In this document: in pieces, positions 8,975 through 18,185 of the stretch
How the letters are laid out: every line of letters starts with the position of its first letter
Numbering within the stretch: the first letter of the stretch is position 1
From: Acinetobacter guillouiae CIP 63.46
GTDB lineage: Bacteria; Pseudomonadota; Gammaproteobacteria; Pseudomonadales; Moraxellaceae
Reading direction: 5' to 3'
Assembly (NCBI RefSeq): GCF_000368145.1
Contig: NZ_KB849287.1
Span: forward strand, 305,913-369,912
Length of the DNA: 64,000 bases
The notes under the pieces: model-generated
Seen by the model: only the letters and a program-made list of their open reading frames with translations
Databases searched by the model: none
What the model was told of the DNA's origin: nothing
Program-made: the position numbers and the translations under genes

Positions 8975-9337
8975 TTATTTTAGATTAAAGCGATGATTAC
9001 ATTTTTTACATTGGTAATCAAAAAAGATATTTTGGTCAACAATCACACCTGCTCGTTTACCAAAGCGATTTCCTAGAAATCCACCTGTAATTCCAACACT
9101 GATTGCGCCCACGAAGGTTCCTACAGTTCCACCAACAATAACGCCTAAAGGACCTGCAACCGTTCCGATAGCCGCACCAATTGAAGCACCAGAGGCAGCG
9201 CCACCTACAGTTCCTGCTGCTGCACCCGCAGAAGTCAATAATACACTGCCTGCTTTGCCTAAAAGTTGTTCATGGTCACGGCGTTCTAAGTCTGTAGCGC
9301 CACACTTTGGGCACTTTACTGTTTGTTCATCAGTCAT
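8975..9337 (-). CDS. Small zinc-ribbon protein with internal glycine-zipper segment
   Basis: A 120-residue protein with an unusual layout: an N-terminal CPKCG (residues 9-13), then about 65 residues dominated by Gly, Ala, Ser, Val and Thr in a glycine-zipper pattern (about 30-95), then a C-terminal CKKCNHRF. The two CxxC pairs are what a zinc ribbon needs, so the hydrophobic segment seems inserted into the ribbon. Glycine-zipper segments insert into membranes or pack as helical hairpins. No function is known to me. It is convergent with the WrbA-like gene and co-directional with tesB, 223 bp away. Confidence 0.7.
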   Translation of the reverse strand: MTDEQTVKCPKCGATDLERRDHEQLLGKAGSVLLTSAGAAAGTVGGAASGASIGAAIGTVAGPLGVIVGGTVGTFVGAISVGITGGFLGNRFGKRAGVIVDQNIFFDYQCKKCNHRFNLK

Positions 9338-9444
9338 TGATTTTTACTCACTCAACAAAGTCCATTTGTCTTCGTTAAGTTATGGTTAAGCGTTATATTC
9401 ACGTTCACTACTGGCATTTTTGTCATGCTTATCGCTATCGTTAC

Positions 9445-9470
9445 AATCATGTCAGGGATATGACATGATT
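9445..9470 (-). terminator. Inverted repeat downstream of tesB
   Basis: Perfect 10-bp arms AATCATGTCA / TGACATGATT with a 6-nt loop, 91 bp past the tesB stop. No T tract follows, so it may be a processing or stability hairpin, or an operator for the downstream gene, rather than a terminator. Confidence 0.35.
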
Positions 9471-9560
9471 TTGATTGTAACTGAATACCGTGATCAGTCT
9501 TTATATTTTGTGTGAATGTAATAGATAGAATGATTGATACAAGCTTATAGAAACATCTTG

Positions 9561-10421
9561 TTATTGCTTCAGCCGCATTAAACTCTCCTGATTAACGCTA
9601 CACACCAATCGACCATCTTGCCACATCCGGCCGAAATTAAGCCCTCTGGATTGGCTAGATACTGTGGCGTTCATATCATAAAGTAGCCACTCATCTACTC
9701 TAAAATCTGTATGAAAATAAATGCTATGGTCTAAACTTGCACTACGTACACCGCCGTTCGCATAGCTGACACCATGCGGTCTAAGTGAAACCGTCAGTAG
9801 GTTATAGTCAGAATAATATGCAGCAATGGCTTGGTGCATCATGGGTGTATCTTGTTGAGTGGGAATCGTTTCAAAGGTTTGAAAATATTCAGCATAATTT
9901 GTGTCTAATTTTATCGGTTTAAATGGATTGAATGGCTGTACAGGATGGATGTTGATCAAAAATTGACGCATAAATATTGCGCGTGCAGGTTCAGGAACAT
10001 CCTCATAAATCATTTGTTTAAGTTGTTGTTCTGGGATCAGTTCATCTGGCGAAGGGTAGAGAGGCGGTTCAATTTGATTTTCTAAACCCTCTTCAATATT
10101 GGCAAATGAAATCATGGCCGAAAATATAATATGGCCGTTTTGCCAAGCATGGACTTGGCGAGTCGAAAAACTTTTGCCATCTCTTAAATTTTCAACTTTA
10201 TATAAAATCGGAATATCTGTGCGACCACTGCGAATAAAATAAGCATGTAATGAATGTGCTGGTCGATTGGTGGTTTTTGATGTGGCAATCAATGCTTGTG
10301 CCACCAATTGCCCACCCACAAGGTGTGATCCAAATAAACGTGTGTTTTGCCCTTGAAATAGACCATCATCCAATTGTTGTACGTCGAGTAGATCAACTAA
10401 TTTTTGAGTGATTGATCTCAT
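9561..10421 (-). CDS. tesB: Acyl-CoA thioesterase II
   Basis: A 286-residue double-hotdog thioesterase of the TesB family (E. coli TesB is 286 residues). The first hotdog contains FGSHLVGGQLVAQAL and HSLHAYFIRSG; the second contains ASLDHSIYFH (the catalytic Asp region) and ends with the ATVSSQSRGLN and VNQESLMR segments that supply the Thr/Ser and Gln of the catalytic triad. It hydrolyses medium- to long-chain acyl-CoAs to free acid and CoA in the cytosol. It starts at the ATG at 10421. Confidence 0.93.
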   Translation of the reverse strand: MRSITQKLVDLLDVQQLDDGLFQGQNTRLFGSHLVGGQLVAQALIATSKTTNRPAHSLHAYFIRSGRTDIPILYKVENLRDGKSFSTRQVHAWQNGHIIFSAMISFANIEEGLENQIEPPLYPSPDELIPEQQLKQMIYEDVPEPARAIFMRQFLINIHPVQPFNPFKPIKLDTNYAEYFQTFETIPTQQDTPMMHQAIAAYYSDYNLLTVSLRPHGVSYANGGVRSASLDHSIYFHTDFRVDEWLLYDMNATVSSQSRGLNFGRMWQDGRLVCSVNQESLMRLKQ

Positions 10422-10517
10422 TTATTATTTACCTGAGTTATCTCTTTATTTACACAATATAGCTGAGGGCTTGATCAAATTAAAAGGTAAAACAAAGACG
10501 CTACTGATCAAAAAGCA

Positions 10518-10547
10518 AAAAAAAGAGCGCCTAAAGCACTCTTTTTT
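10518..10547 (-). terminator. Terminator of xpt
   Basis: On the minus strand GAGTGC pairs (one G-T) with GCGCTC, extended by A/T pairs, and is followed by eight T residues, 27 bp past the xpt stop. Confidence 0.7.
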
Positions 10548-10574
10548 AATGAAAACTTTTGAAGTAAGACCAGC

Positions 10575-11162
<588 letters not shown>

Positions 11163-11173
11163 CTAGAGGCAAG

Positions 11174-11209
11174 GTGCTTTTTAAAGCAAAGGCGTATTTT
11201 AAAAAGCAC
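11174..11209 (-). promoter_or_regulatory. Hairpin in the xpt leader / after the DUF3108 gene
   Basis: Perfect 12-bp arms GTGCTTTTTAAA (11174-11185) and TTTAAAAAGCAC (11198-11209). It lies between the DUF3108 stop (11254) and the xpt start, with a T run before it rather than after it on the minus strand. It may end the upstream transcript or structure the xpt leader; I cannot decide which. Confidence 0.4.
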
Positions 11210-11253
11210 TAAAAAAAATGCAAGCTGAAATTGATCAAAAGGTGAAAAATGTC

Positions 11254-11961
11254 TTACTTTTTGTAACTGGTCAAGGTTAGGTTATAAGATGTTTTACCAT
11301 CAACATGTGACATTTTCACGGGTAAATAGTCTAATTGAGGCGCTAACCAGAAAATTGAACTCTTTTCACCATTGTCATGGGTGAGTACAACTTTGACCGT
11401 GTTATAGGTTCCCGCAGGGGTTTTAATTGACTCTGTGCCTTGTTTAACAAAGCGACGCGCATCTAAACCTTTTGCATCTGCAATCAAATAACTTGATTTT
11501 AGACCTGCACCTTTTAAGTCTTCACGTACTTGTAATTCAGCATTTAACTCATCTAAAGCACCTGCTTTCCATGGGAAAGAACGTGCCTGATCTTTTTTCT
11601 TGGTGTTAATGGTTTTGCTGTTTGGATTAAAGTTAATGGTCATAGTGTCATTATGTACCAACACTTTACTGGTACGACTAAAACTACTTGAGTTAATTTG
11701 ACCATTGGTAAAGCTAAAACGGCTTGTTTCACTTGCAGAAGCAATTGCTGCTGCTTTTGCTGCAAATACATAGGTCCAGTTATTGCCACTTTGACTCAAT
11801 GTACGGGTCGCAGTACCTAAGTTTTTACCATTATAGGCAAACTGGTAGCTTGCTTGGAACGGACTCATGGCAAGAGCATTGCTTGAAAATCCAACCAATA
11901 ACATTGCAGTTGAAACACCAGTTGCGATACTTAATGTTTTAAATAACGTTTTTGCCATCAT
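11254..11961 (-). CDS. DUF3108 domain-containing exported protein
   Basis: A 235-residue protein with a Sec signal peptide ending near SNALA (about residue 31). The mature part matches DUF3108: FQASYQFAYNGKNLGTATRTL at its start, a central LNAELQVREDLK segment, and SIKTPAGTYNTVKV followed by IFWLAPQLDYLPVKM. The fold is a periplasmic beta-sheet related to LolA/lipid-handling folds, but the function is unknown. It is followed on the same strand by xpt, with 103 bp in between. Confidence 0.87.
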   Translation of the reverse strand: MMAKTLFKTLSIATGVSTAMLLVGFSSNALAMSPFQASYQFAYNGKNLGTATRTLSQSGNNWTYVFAAKAAAIASASETSRFSFTNGQINSSSFSRTSKVLVHNDTMTINFNPNSKTINTKKKDQARSFPWKAGALDELNAELQVREDLKGAGLKSSYLIADAKGLDARRFVKQGTESIKTPAGTYNTVKVVLTHDNGEKSSIFWLAPQLDYLPVKMSHVDGKTSYNLTLTSYKK

Positions 11962-12111
11962 TAAATGTCCTATGCATTTAAAAGTATTTTTGGATATGAC
12001 ACCTATTATGCGGTGTAATTAAAGAGAAAATATTCACTTTATTTCTAATCCTGTGAATTTATGTATACATTTTGATTGCGATAACTTGAAATCTAATCTG
12101 CAATTTGAGAC

Positions 12112-12792
12112 TTAACTCTTTTGCTCAATCGGTGTAACTTCAGTTTCAAGATAATCATCTTCGTCCCAGTCTGGGTCTTTATCTTCTCTAAATTTACTAA
12201 ATAAAGCGGTTAGGTTTACATTACCAATCACCACCAACTCAGTTTCACGTAATTCTGCATGGTTCACATGGACTTTGTTTAATGTGTCCATAATAGAACG
12301 ATTTTTTCCTAACCAACGATTCAGATCTAAGTGAAGTAATTCATCTTTTACGGTAATGACATTAAATTTTTCTAGGATCATTCCTAAAGGATCTTTTTTC
12401 AGTACCTTTTGATAGAAGAATAAAGCAGTATTTACGCCCATCTTATACCAAACATTGGGATAGCTAGCTTCGATCACTTGGGTGTTGCTGATTTGTTCAA
12501 AAACAATCAACTGCATATCTTTGTTGAGTTCCATTTGAACTAACTTAAGATCTACAGAAAGAACCAAATGCATGCCTTTGACATTGAGTGTGGCATAAAG
12601 TTTTAACCAATCATCATGCAGGTCGGCATGTAAATCTTCTAAAATTTTGACGTTGTCGGTGACAAAACGTTTAAAGGTCGCATTTAAAAATACTTGTGAT
12701 ACTGGAAACTCGCGTTCTTCTTCTATAAAACCTTCTGCTTTTTGGTATACTTGTCGAATACGTTTAACAATGTTAGAAAGTAGCGTCGGCAT
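12112..12792 (-). CDS. Conserved hypothetical protein
   Basis: A 226-residue soluble-looking protein without a signal peptide or membrane helix. It begins with an amphipathic basic helix (IVKRIRQVYQKAEGF), continues with alternating beta-strand patterns (LVLSVDLKLVQMEL, MQLIVFEQIS) and ends in a very acidic tail (EDKDPDWDEDDYLETE). I do not recognise a family. The strand pattern with LYATLNVKGMHLVLSVDLKL could fit a lipid-binding beta-sandwich, but this is speculation. It stands alone, diverging from the TonB-like gene. Confidence 0.65.
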   Translation of the reverse strand: MPTLLSNIVKRIRQVYQKAEGFIEEEREFPVSQVFLNATFKRFVTDNVKILEDLHADLHDDWLKLYATLNVKGMHLVLSVDLKLVQMELNKDMQLIVFEQISNTQVIEASYPNVWYKMGVNTALFFYQKVLKKDPLGMILEKFNVITVKDELLHLDLNRWLGKNRSIMDTLNKVHVNHAELRETELVVIGNVNLTALFSKFREDKDPDWDEDDYLETEVTPIEQKS

Positions 12793-13024
12793 AAGTATTG
12801 TCCCAAATCATCATCATTTTTTAAGGCGATAAACTTGTCGATTATTAAAAAAATACAAGTCTAACGATTGCAGTTTAACAAAAAACATTGCACCATTTTG
12901 AGTGTTTTAAAATTACGTTTTTACTTTTACTAAATAAGTCACAAAGTTTGTGAATAATGTAAAGTTAAACTTATTTTAATAAATTTTAAATTTGGCGATT
13001 GGGGAATTTTGTCGGATTAATGTC

Positions 13025-13906
13025 ATGATAAAAAAATTATTTGCCAATACACAGCATTCTGAGTACTGGTGGCAAGACGCATTATTTGTTGGAGCTGTTT
13101 CTGCAGCTGTCATTGCACATGTACTTTTTTTATCTGTTCAATTTGGAATGCCACAAGAAAATAATACCAGCACAAAAGAAATCGCAATCAGTATTCGCCC
13201 AAGTGAAGATGAAATTAAAGATGCAGACTTTTTAGCGCAAGCAAATCAGCAAGGTTCTGGAACATTCCGTAAAGAGCATCGTATTTCAAGTGATATGCCA
13301 GCGCAAGCAGAAGACAAGAGTGCGGGTGATCAGCAACTCGAAGCTTTAGAGCAAATACAGCAAAAACGAGAATTGAAATTCGAAGAAAAAGTATTAATGA
13401 CGGTTCTTAGCTGGCAAAAGCAGGCGGAACAGAACGATCGAAAAAAGGCCATGGAAGAGTTGCAGAGCCAAATGCAAGCTAAAACGGCAATGGTGGCGAG
13501 TTTAGAAGCTCAATATTTGCAGAAACAACAAAATTTTAGTAAACAACAAAAAATTAAAACCTTAGATGGTATTCAAGCCAAACAAGATGCATCTGCTGGA
13601 TATTTAGATAAATTTCGCGAAAAAGTTGAGATGTATGGAAACCGATATTACCCAGATCTTGCCAAACAGCAGCGTCTTTCGGGTGAGGTCCGTTTAATGG
13701 TCATTCTCAATAATGAGGGTGGGATTCGTGCTATACGATTGATTGAAAGCTCAGGTCATTCAATCCTCGATGAAGCTGCCAAAAACTCAGTGCGTAAAGG
13801 TGCACCTTTTGGACGTTTTGATTCAAAAATGAAAGATATTTCTGAACTGCGGATCGTGCGTACTTGGCGTTTTGATCCAGCTGAATCTGAATTTGAAGTG
13901 CGCTAG
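13025..13906 (+). CDS. TonB-like energy transducer
   Basis: About 293 residues. A single N-terminal membrane helix (about 15-37) is followed by a long charged periplasmic region with coiled-coil potential (about 95-185, rich in Gln, Lys and Glu) and a C-terminal TonB domain: RYYPDLAKQQRLSGEVRLMVIL, then GGIRAIRLIESSGHSILDEAA. TonB proteins pass proton-motive-force energy to outer membrane receptors. The linker is not proline-rich as in classical TonB, and there is no exbB/exbD next door, so it may be a TonB paralogue with a different partner. I prefer the ATG at 13025 to the upstream in-frame TTG at 12992. Confidence 0.8.
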   Translation: MIKKLFANTQHSEYWWQDALFVGAVSAAVIAHVLFLSVQFGMPQENNTSTKEIAISIRPSEDEIKDADFLAQANQQGSGTFRKEHRISSDMPAQAEDKSAGDQQLEALEQIQQKRELKFEEKVLMTVLSWQKQAEQNDRKKAMEELQSQMQAKTAMVASLEAQYLQKQQNFSKQQKIKTLDGIQAKQDASAGYLDKFREKVEMYGNRYYPDLAKQQRLSGEVRLMVILNNEGGIRAIRLIESSGHSILDEAAKNSVRKGAPFGRFDSKMKDISELRIVRTWRFDPAESEFEVR

Positions 13907-13993
13907 AAACTGAACCAGATTGAATGGGATTATCTTGATTCTATTTTTTAGTATCTACCTTCATAAATAGACCGATTTTTAAGTGATCTAGTG

Positions 13994-14278
13994 TTAATAG
14001 CTTTTTTGAATTTGACAAATCTCAACACTAAATTTTTTATACCACTGTTGTTTGCCAATCCGCTGGGCTGCTTGATGTTCTGCATCTTTATGCCAAGCCT
14101 GGATATCTTCAAGTGTATTCCAATAAGAAAGTGCAACTTCAACGTCATTTTCACAAAGAGACTCAAATTTTTGACAATTAAACTGGCTCAATGCTTTCTC
14201 TCGTAAAAGTTGTGCAGTCTGAAAATACTGTTGATCAAGCGTATTGATCTGTGCCTTAAAGATAACTACATATTTCAT
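13994..14278 (-). CDS. Antibiotic biosynthesis monooxygenase (ABM) domain protein
   Basis: A 94-residue single-domain protein of the dimeric alpha/beta-barrel ABM type: strand MKYVVIFKAQI, a helix, then VEVALSYWNTLEDIQAWHKDAEHQAAQRIGKQQWY, which is the family core. Such proteins are small cytosolic monooxygenase- or heme-degradation-like proteins, often of unknown substrate. It is convergent with the TonB-like gene and lies 65 bp downstream of the bestrophin gene's stop on the opposite side. Confidence 0.82.
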   Translation of the reverse strand: MKYVVIFKAQINTLDQQYFQTAQLLREKALSQFNCQKFESLCENDVEVALSYWNTLEDIQAWHKDAEHQAAQRIGKQQWYKKFSVEICQIQKSY

Positions 14279-14343
14279 TTTCAGTGCTCGGCCTTTACTT
14301 TAACTTCTCTTTAAAAAGGGCAATAAAATCAGAAACTGATGTA

Positions 14344-15255
14344 TTAAAGTAAATTGTGATCATGGGCTTGAATCGGTGGAGGAGTCGGTTTCCCTAGAGT
14401 TCCCAATAATTCAATTTCAATCATTCTTACCATTGAATCTAAAGGTAAATCATTACTTTGCGTACCAAAAGGTTCTTCTATCTCGGTACTTAAAGCATCT
14501 AGCCCCAGAAAAGTATAGGCTAAAATACCCACCAGCAAAGGTGTTGCTAAACCCAGTAATGAACCTAAGCTAAAGGGCAGCATAAAGCAGAAAAAATAGA
14601 CCGTACGATTTAATAAAACTGAATAAGCAAAAGGCAAAGGTGTGGTTGCAATACGGTCACAACCGGTTTGTACCAAACTGAGCTCATTTACATGTTCATT
14701 TAATTGGGTATAGATAATGTCGGAAATTTCGCCTTCTTTGAGCGCTTGCATCAATTCCCATTGGATCAAACTCAGCGTGTATTGCGGCGCATTGGTTTGT
14801 TGATACAACTGTGTCAGTGCCTGTTGACTCATACCACTGGTTTCCACCAGCGCATCTGGATTTGCTGTTTGATGTCTCAGACGATCTCTTAATAAGTTTG
14901 CAAATACAATCACATGTTGAATGATTCGTTCACGACGCCCTTGAGGGAATATACGACAATCACGGTCAAAGTGACGTGCATTGGCGATCAGCATTCCCCA
15001 AAGTTTACGCGCTTCCCACCAACGGTCATAACAGGCGGTATTTTTAAAGCCTAGAAAAATAGAAAGCACCACACCAATCAGGGTAAAGCCAACCAAGGGT
15101 AATTCAGGAAAACGATATAAATTGGTATACTCAATGCCACCCACAATTGCAGAAATCAGCATCACAAAACCAAGCGGTGGCAGCACTTTGGGTAAAATCG
15201 TACCACGCCAAGAGAGTAATATTTTAAGGGTATCGTTTTGATCGCGGACAATCAT
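14344..15255 (-). CDS. Bestrophin-like (UPF0187/YneE) channel protein
   Basis: About 303 residues. The prokaryotic bestrophin family forms pentameric anion/cation channels in the inner membrane. Visible features: MIVRDQNDTLKILLSWRG at the N-terminus, the FLGFKNTACYDRWWEARKLWG signature after the second helix, TPLPFAYSVLLNRTVYFFC, and the Ca/gate-region-like EEPFGTQSNDLPLDSM. E. coli YneE also begins with MIVR, so I set the start at the ATG at 15255; the frame stays open to 15309, where it would overlap radC. It follows radC on the same strand. Confidence 0.85.
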   Translation of the reverse strand: MIVRDQNDTLKILLSWRGTILPKVLPPLGFVMLISAIVGGIEYTNLYRFPELPLVGFTLIGVVLSIFLGFKNTACYDRWWEARKLWGMLIANARHFDRDCRIFPQGRRERIIQHVIVFANLLRDRLRHQTANPDALVETSGMSQQALTQLYQQTNAPQYTLSLIQWELMQALKEGEISDIIYTQLNEHVNELSLVQTGCDRIATTPLPFAYSVLLNRTVYFFCFMLPFSLGSLLGLATPLLVGILAYTFLGLDALSTEIEEPFGTQSNDLPLDSMVRMIEIELLGTLGKPTPPPIQAHDHNLL

Positions 15256-15292
15256 ACTTTTAAATCTATATTTTTTAATGATCTTCACCGCT

Positions 15293-16015
15293 TCAAAGGT
15301 GCTTGTCAATCACATTTGTAGGGAAAGTTTTGGGTTTGATGAGTCCGTGTTCAGCAAAGGAGTAGCTTTGCTCAGCAGCAATGATCATATGATCCAATAA
15401 TTCTATTTCAAGCAGTTGACAGGCTTTTAATATTTCTTGAGTTAAATCGTAATCTTCACGTGAAGGCTTGGCAAAACCTTTAGGGTGATTATGGGCAATA
15501 ACGATAAAAGTCGCATGTTTTTGTATGACATATCGTAATAATTGATTAATGGAAATATTGCAGTAATTGATTGAACCATAAAATAGTTTTTTAAAACTCA
15601 ATTTACGTAACTGGCTGTCTAAACAGAGTACGGCAAAGACTTCTTGAGATTCTCCGATCAATTCATAACGTAAATAATCTCGGATTAAATCAGAACGACT
15701 CAAGTCTAAACCTTGATTCAGTTGATGTTTCAAGTAACGTCGCCCCAGTTCTTTCACCGCCATCAGTTGTGAATACTTGCTTTCACCAATGCCATGAAAT
15801 TGTTTTAAATCGTCTAAAGACGAATCAAATACAGCATTTAAATGACCAAAATGTTGAATGAGCAAGCGTGCTAATTCAACAGCGGAGTGTTGTTTTGAGC
15901 CTGAACGTAGAAAAATCGCAAGTAATTCTGCATCAGATAAGCTGTGCGCCCCTTGTAAGAGTAATCTTTCACGTGGACGTTCTTGTTCAGGCCATTGTTT
16001 GATTGAATGATTCAT
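15293..16015 (-). CDS. radC: RadC-family JAB-domain protein
   Basis: A 240-residue protein with an N-terminal helix-hairpin-helix-like region (HGIGESKYSQLMAVKELGRRY) and a C-terminal JAB/MPN domain with a complete JAMM metal motif: H175 and H177 in AHNHPKG and D188. The family was linked to DNA repair by name, but its role is uncertain; the fold predicts a metal-dependent peptidase or nuclease-like activity. It diverges from coaBC, the usual neighbour of radC in gammaproteobacteria. Confidence 0.92.
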   Translation of the reverse strand: MNHSIKQWPEQERPRERLLLQGAHSLSDAELLAIFLRSGSKQHSAVELARLLIQHFGHLNAVFDSSLDDLKQFHGIGESKYSQLMAVKELGRRYLKHQLNQGLDLSRSDLIRDYLRYELIGESQEVFAVLCLDSQLRKLSFKKLFYGSINYCNISINQLLRYVIQKHATFIVIAHNHPKGFAKPSREDYDLTQEILKACQLLEIELLDHMIIAAEQSYSFAEHGLIKPKTFPTNVIDKHL

Positions 16016-16129
16016 TATTTTTCACATTTTAAAATTATTTTACTTCTGATTTTTCTCCCTTGAATGACTTGGGAGATAGACTATTTAATGATATTGTGAG
16101 CGCCACTGCAACTGAAAGGTAGCCTGATA

Positions 16130-17395
16130 GTGAGTTTTGATCTCAGTGTATTTTCTAATAAAAATATTATCCTCGCTGTAACAGGCGGTATTGCCGCCTA
16201 TAAAAGTGCAATCCTGGTACGTCGTTTAAAGGATTATGGCTTTAATGTACGCGTGGTAATGACCAAAGGTGCACAGGCATTTATTACCCCTTTAACTTTT
16301 CAGGCCTTATCCGGCAATCCTGTTCATACTGAGTTATTAGACCCTGAAGCAGAAGCGGGAATGGGGCATATTGAATTGGCGCGTTGGGCCGATTTGATTT
16401 TAGTTGCACCTGCAAGTTGTGACACCATCGCAAAGTTCGCCGCGGGTTTGGCTGACGACTTGCTCAGTACTTTGTATTTGGCAACCAAAGCACCTGTTTG
16501 GGTTGCGCCTGCGATGAATCAGCAAATGTGGGCAGCTAAGCCGACACAACGTAATCTGAATACCTTAGTTGAAGATGGCGTACATGTGATTATGCCTGAA
16601 GCAGGTTCGCAAGCTTGTGGTGATGTCGGTTTAGGGCGTATGCCTGAACCTGAAGATTTAGCCGAACAAGTTAAAAATTACTTCCATCAAGCACAACGTG
16701 CGATTGCTGAGAAGTTTGGCTTGCTTGCTGGAAAACGTGTGGTGATTACTGCGGGACCAACACGTGAAGCGATTGATCCTGTACGTTATATTTCCAATCA
16801 CAGTACAGGGAAAATGGGCTTTGCTATTGCGGCAGCCTGTTATTCAGCAGGGGCAAAAGTGACACTATTGGCTGGTCCAGTCAGTTTGGATACTCCGAAT
16901 GGTGTGCGTCGTATCAATGTTTCTTCTGCGATAAAAATGCTTGATGAAAGCATGCATCAGCTTGAGGAAGGCTGTGACGTGTTTATTGCAACCGCGGCTG
17001 TCGCTGACTATCGTGTGGCAGAAGTTTCGGAACATAAGATCAAGAAAGCGGGTGATGAGCTGAATGTTTCGTTGGTGAAAAACCCTGATATTGTGGCGAC
17101 CATTGCACAGCAGTCAAAGCGCCCATTTATGGTGGGTTTTGCGGCTGAAACCCGGAATGTAGAGGAATATGCAGCAGGAAAACTGGTTGCCAAAAAACTC
17201 GATATGATTGCCTGCAATGATGTCTCGCGTGCTGATATTGGTTTTGCTTCTGACCAAAATGCGATGACCGTGTTTTTTGCAGAACAGTACCAGATGGAAA
17301 AGCGTGATTTAGAGAAAGCCTCGAAACAAGAGATTGCACAACAATTGGTTGAAGCGATCCACGATGCCTTACATCATGAGATTGAACCAATTTAA
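16130..17395 (+). CDS. coaBC: Bifunctional phosphopantothenoylcysteine decarboxylase / phosphopantothenate-cysteine ligase
   Basis: A 421-residue fusion, the normal bacterial CoaBC length. The CoaC half (about 1-190) is a flavoprotein: LAVTGGIAAYKSA, GHIELARWADLILVAPAS with the catalytic His, PAMNQQMW, and the ACGDVGLGRMPEP segment holding the active-site Cys. The CoaB half starts near GKRVVITAGPTREAIDPVRYISNHSTGKMG and includes LVKNPDIVA. Together they perform two steps of coenzyme A synthesis from phosphopantothenate. The start is a GTG at 16130. A terminator lies 28 bp downstream of the stop. Confidence 0.95.
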   Translation: MSFDLSVFSNKNIILAVTGGIAAYKSAILVRRLKDYGFNVRVVMTKGAQAFITPLTFQALSGNPVHTELLDPEAEAGMGHIELARWADLILVAPASCDTIAKFAAGLADDLLSTLYLATKAPVWVAPAMNQQMWAAKPTQRNLNTLVEDGVHVIMPEAGSQACGDVGLGRMPEPEDLAEQVKNYFHQAQRAIAEKFGLLAGKRVVITAGPTREAIDPVRYISNHSTGKMGFAIAAACYSAGAKVTLLAGPVSLDTPNGVRRINVSSAIKMLDESMHQLEEGCDVFIATAAVADYRVAEVSEHKIKKAGDELNVSLVKNPDIVATIAQQSKRPFMVGFAAETRNVEEYAAGKLVAKKLDMIACNDVSRADIGFASDQNAMTVFFAEQYQMEKRDLEKASKQEIAQQLVEAIHDALHHEIEPI

Positions 17396-17423
17396 GCCTT
17401 TCTCTGATTATTTCTGAATATAA

Positions 17424-17452
17424 AAATGCAACGAATTCGTTGCATTTTTATT
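17424..17452 (+). terminator. Terminator after coaBC
   Basis: A perfect palindrome: AAATGCAACGAA (17424-17435) next to its complement (17436-17447), ending in a T-rich tail. Confidence 0.7.
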
Positions 17453-17496
17453 TGCTATTTTTTGTGCTTTTAAACTATGTTTAATCTTGGAAATGG

Positions 17497-17539
17497 ACAA
17501 TAGCCACAATGGGCTTTTTTACACCCAACAATAGCCACA
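17497..17539 (+). promoter_or_regulatory. Direct repeats upstream of the cytochrome b562 gene
   Basis: ACAATAGCCACA occurs at 17497-17508 and again at 17528-17539, 31 bp apart (about three helical turns). The second copy ends 18 bp before the start codon, so it may be a regulator site or lie in the leader. Confidence 0.3.
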
Positions 17540-17557
17540 GTTTTAAGGAAGATCATA

Positions 17558-17932
17558 ATGATCAAAAAAACTTTAGCCACCGTCATGATGATTTCTGCTT
17601 TAGGTTTCAGCTCAATGACTTTTGCTGCAACGCTACAACAAAATATGCAGGCATTAGGTAAAAACTATAAAGCATTTAATCAAACCAATAATGCCGCTGA
17701 AGCAAATAAAGCTTTAGATAATATGCGTGCTGCTGCAACCGACGCTAAAAAAGTCAAACTTAAAGGTCGTGGTGATGCCAGTGCACCGACTTCGACTCAG
17801 TTATATGATCAATTGATTGCGCAAATTGATAAGACTCAAGCGCTAGTCAAAGGCGGTCATTTAGATCATGCCAAAATGGAAGGCAAGAAAATTGCTGAAA
17901 TACGTGATCAAGGGCATAAGATCTATCAATAG
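17558..17932 (+). CDS. Cytochrome b562
   Basis: A 124-residue periplasmic four-helix-bundle haem protein. The signal peptide ends at AMTFA-type SMTFA (residue 23). In the mature protein the axial ligand Met7 is in ATLQQNM, and the His ligand (H120 of the precursor) lies in the C-terminal GHKIYQ. The DNMRAAATDAKK segment matches the MRAAALDAQK stretch of E. coli cytochrome b562. No CxxCH is present, so the haem is probably not covalently bound. It acts as a soluble electron carrier of uncertain partner. The Shine-Dalgarno AAGGAAG lies before the ATG. Confidence 0.85.
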   Translation: MIKKTLATVMMISALGFSSMTFAATLQQNMQALGKNYKAFNQTNNAAEANKALDNMRAAATDAKKVKLKGRGDASAPTSTQLYDQLIAQIDKTQALVKGGHLDHAKMEGKKIAEIRDQGHKIYQ

Positions 17933-18002
17933 TCTTATTGCGCAAATATGCATTTAGATGATTTATAAATAAGGTCAAAATTATAAATCATATATTTATA
18001 TA

Positions 18003-18185
18003 CTTTCATTAACGTGATTCATATGGTTATAACGCTTGCAATGCCACACTTTACAATTAAAGTTTAAATAGCTTTGCGTAGGCGATGCCTCACTTTTCAG
18101 AGATGAAAAGGTGACAAAAATCTTCCGTTGGGCGAGGGGTACGTCCTGTACCCCCGCCCAACAGCGACATCCATGTCGCCACATG
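18003..18185. repeat. Structured intergenic element with two adjacent hairpins
   Basis: Within the 511-bp gap 17933-18443. GTTGGGCG-A-GGGGTAC (18127-18142) pairs with GTACCCC-CGCCCAAC (18148-18162) around a 5-nt loop. Right next to it GCGACAT (18164-18170) pairs with ATGTCGC (18173-18179). The GC-rich hairpins stand out from the AT-rich surroundings. A minus-strand frame (17996-18184) crosses both but looks like a by-product of the repeat. It resembles an interspersed chromosomal repeat; I see no second copy in this window. Confidence 0.5.

Noticed and set aside
17996-18184. Minus-strand 62-codon frame across the structured element.
   Set aside because: No Shine-Dalgarno, odd composition and dominated by the hairpin arms; treated as a by-product of the repeat.
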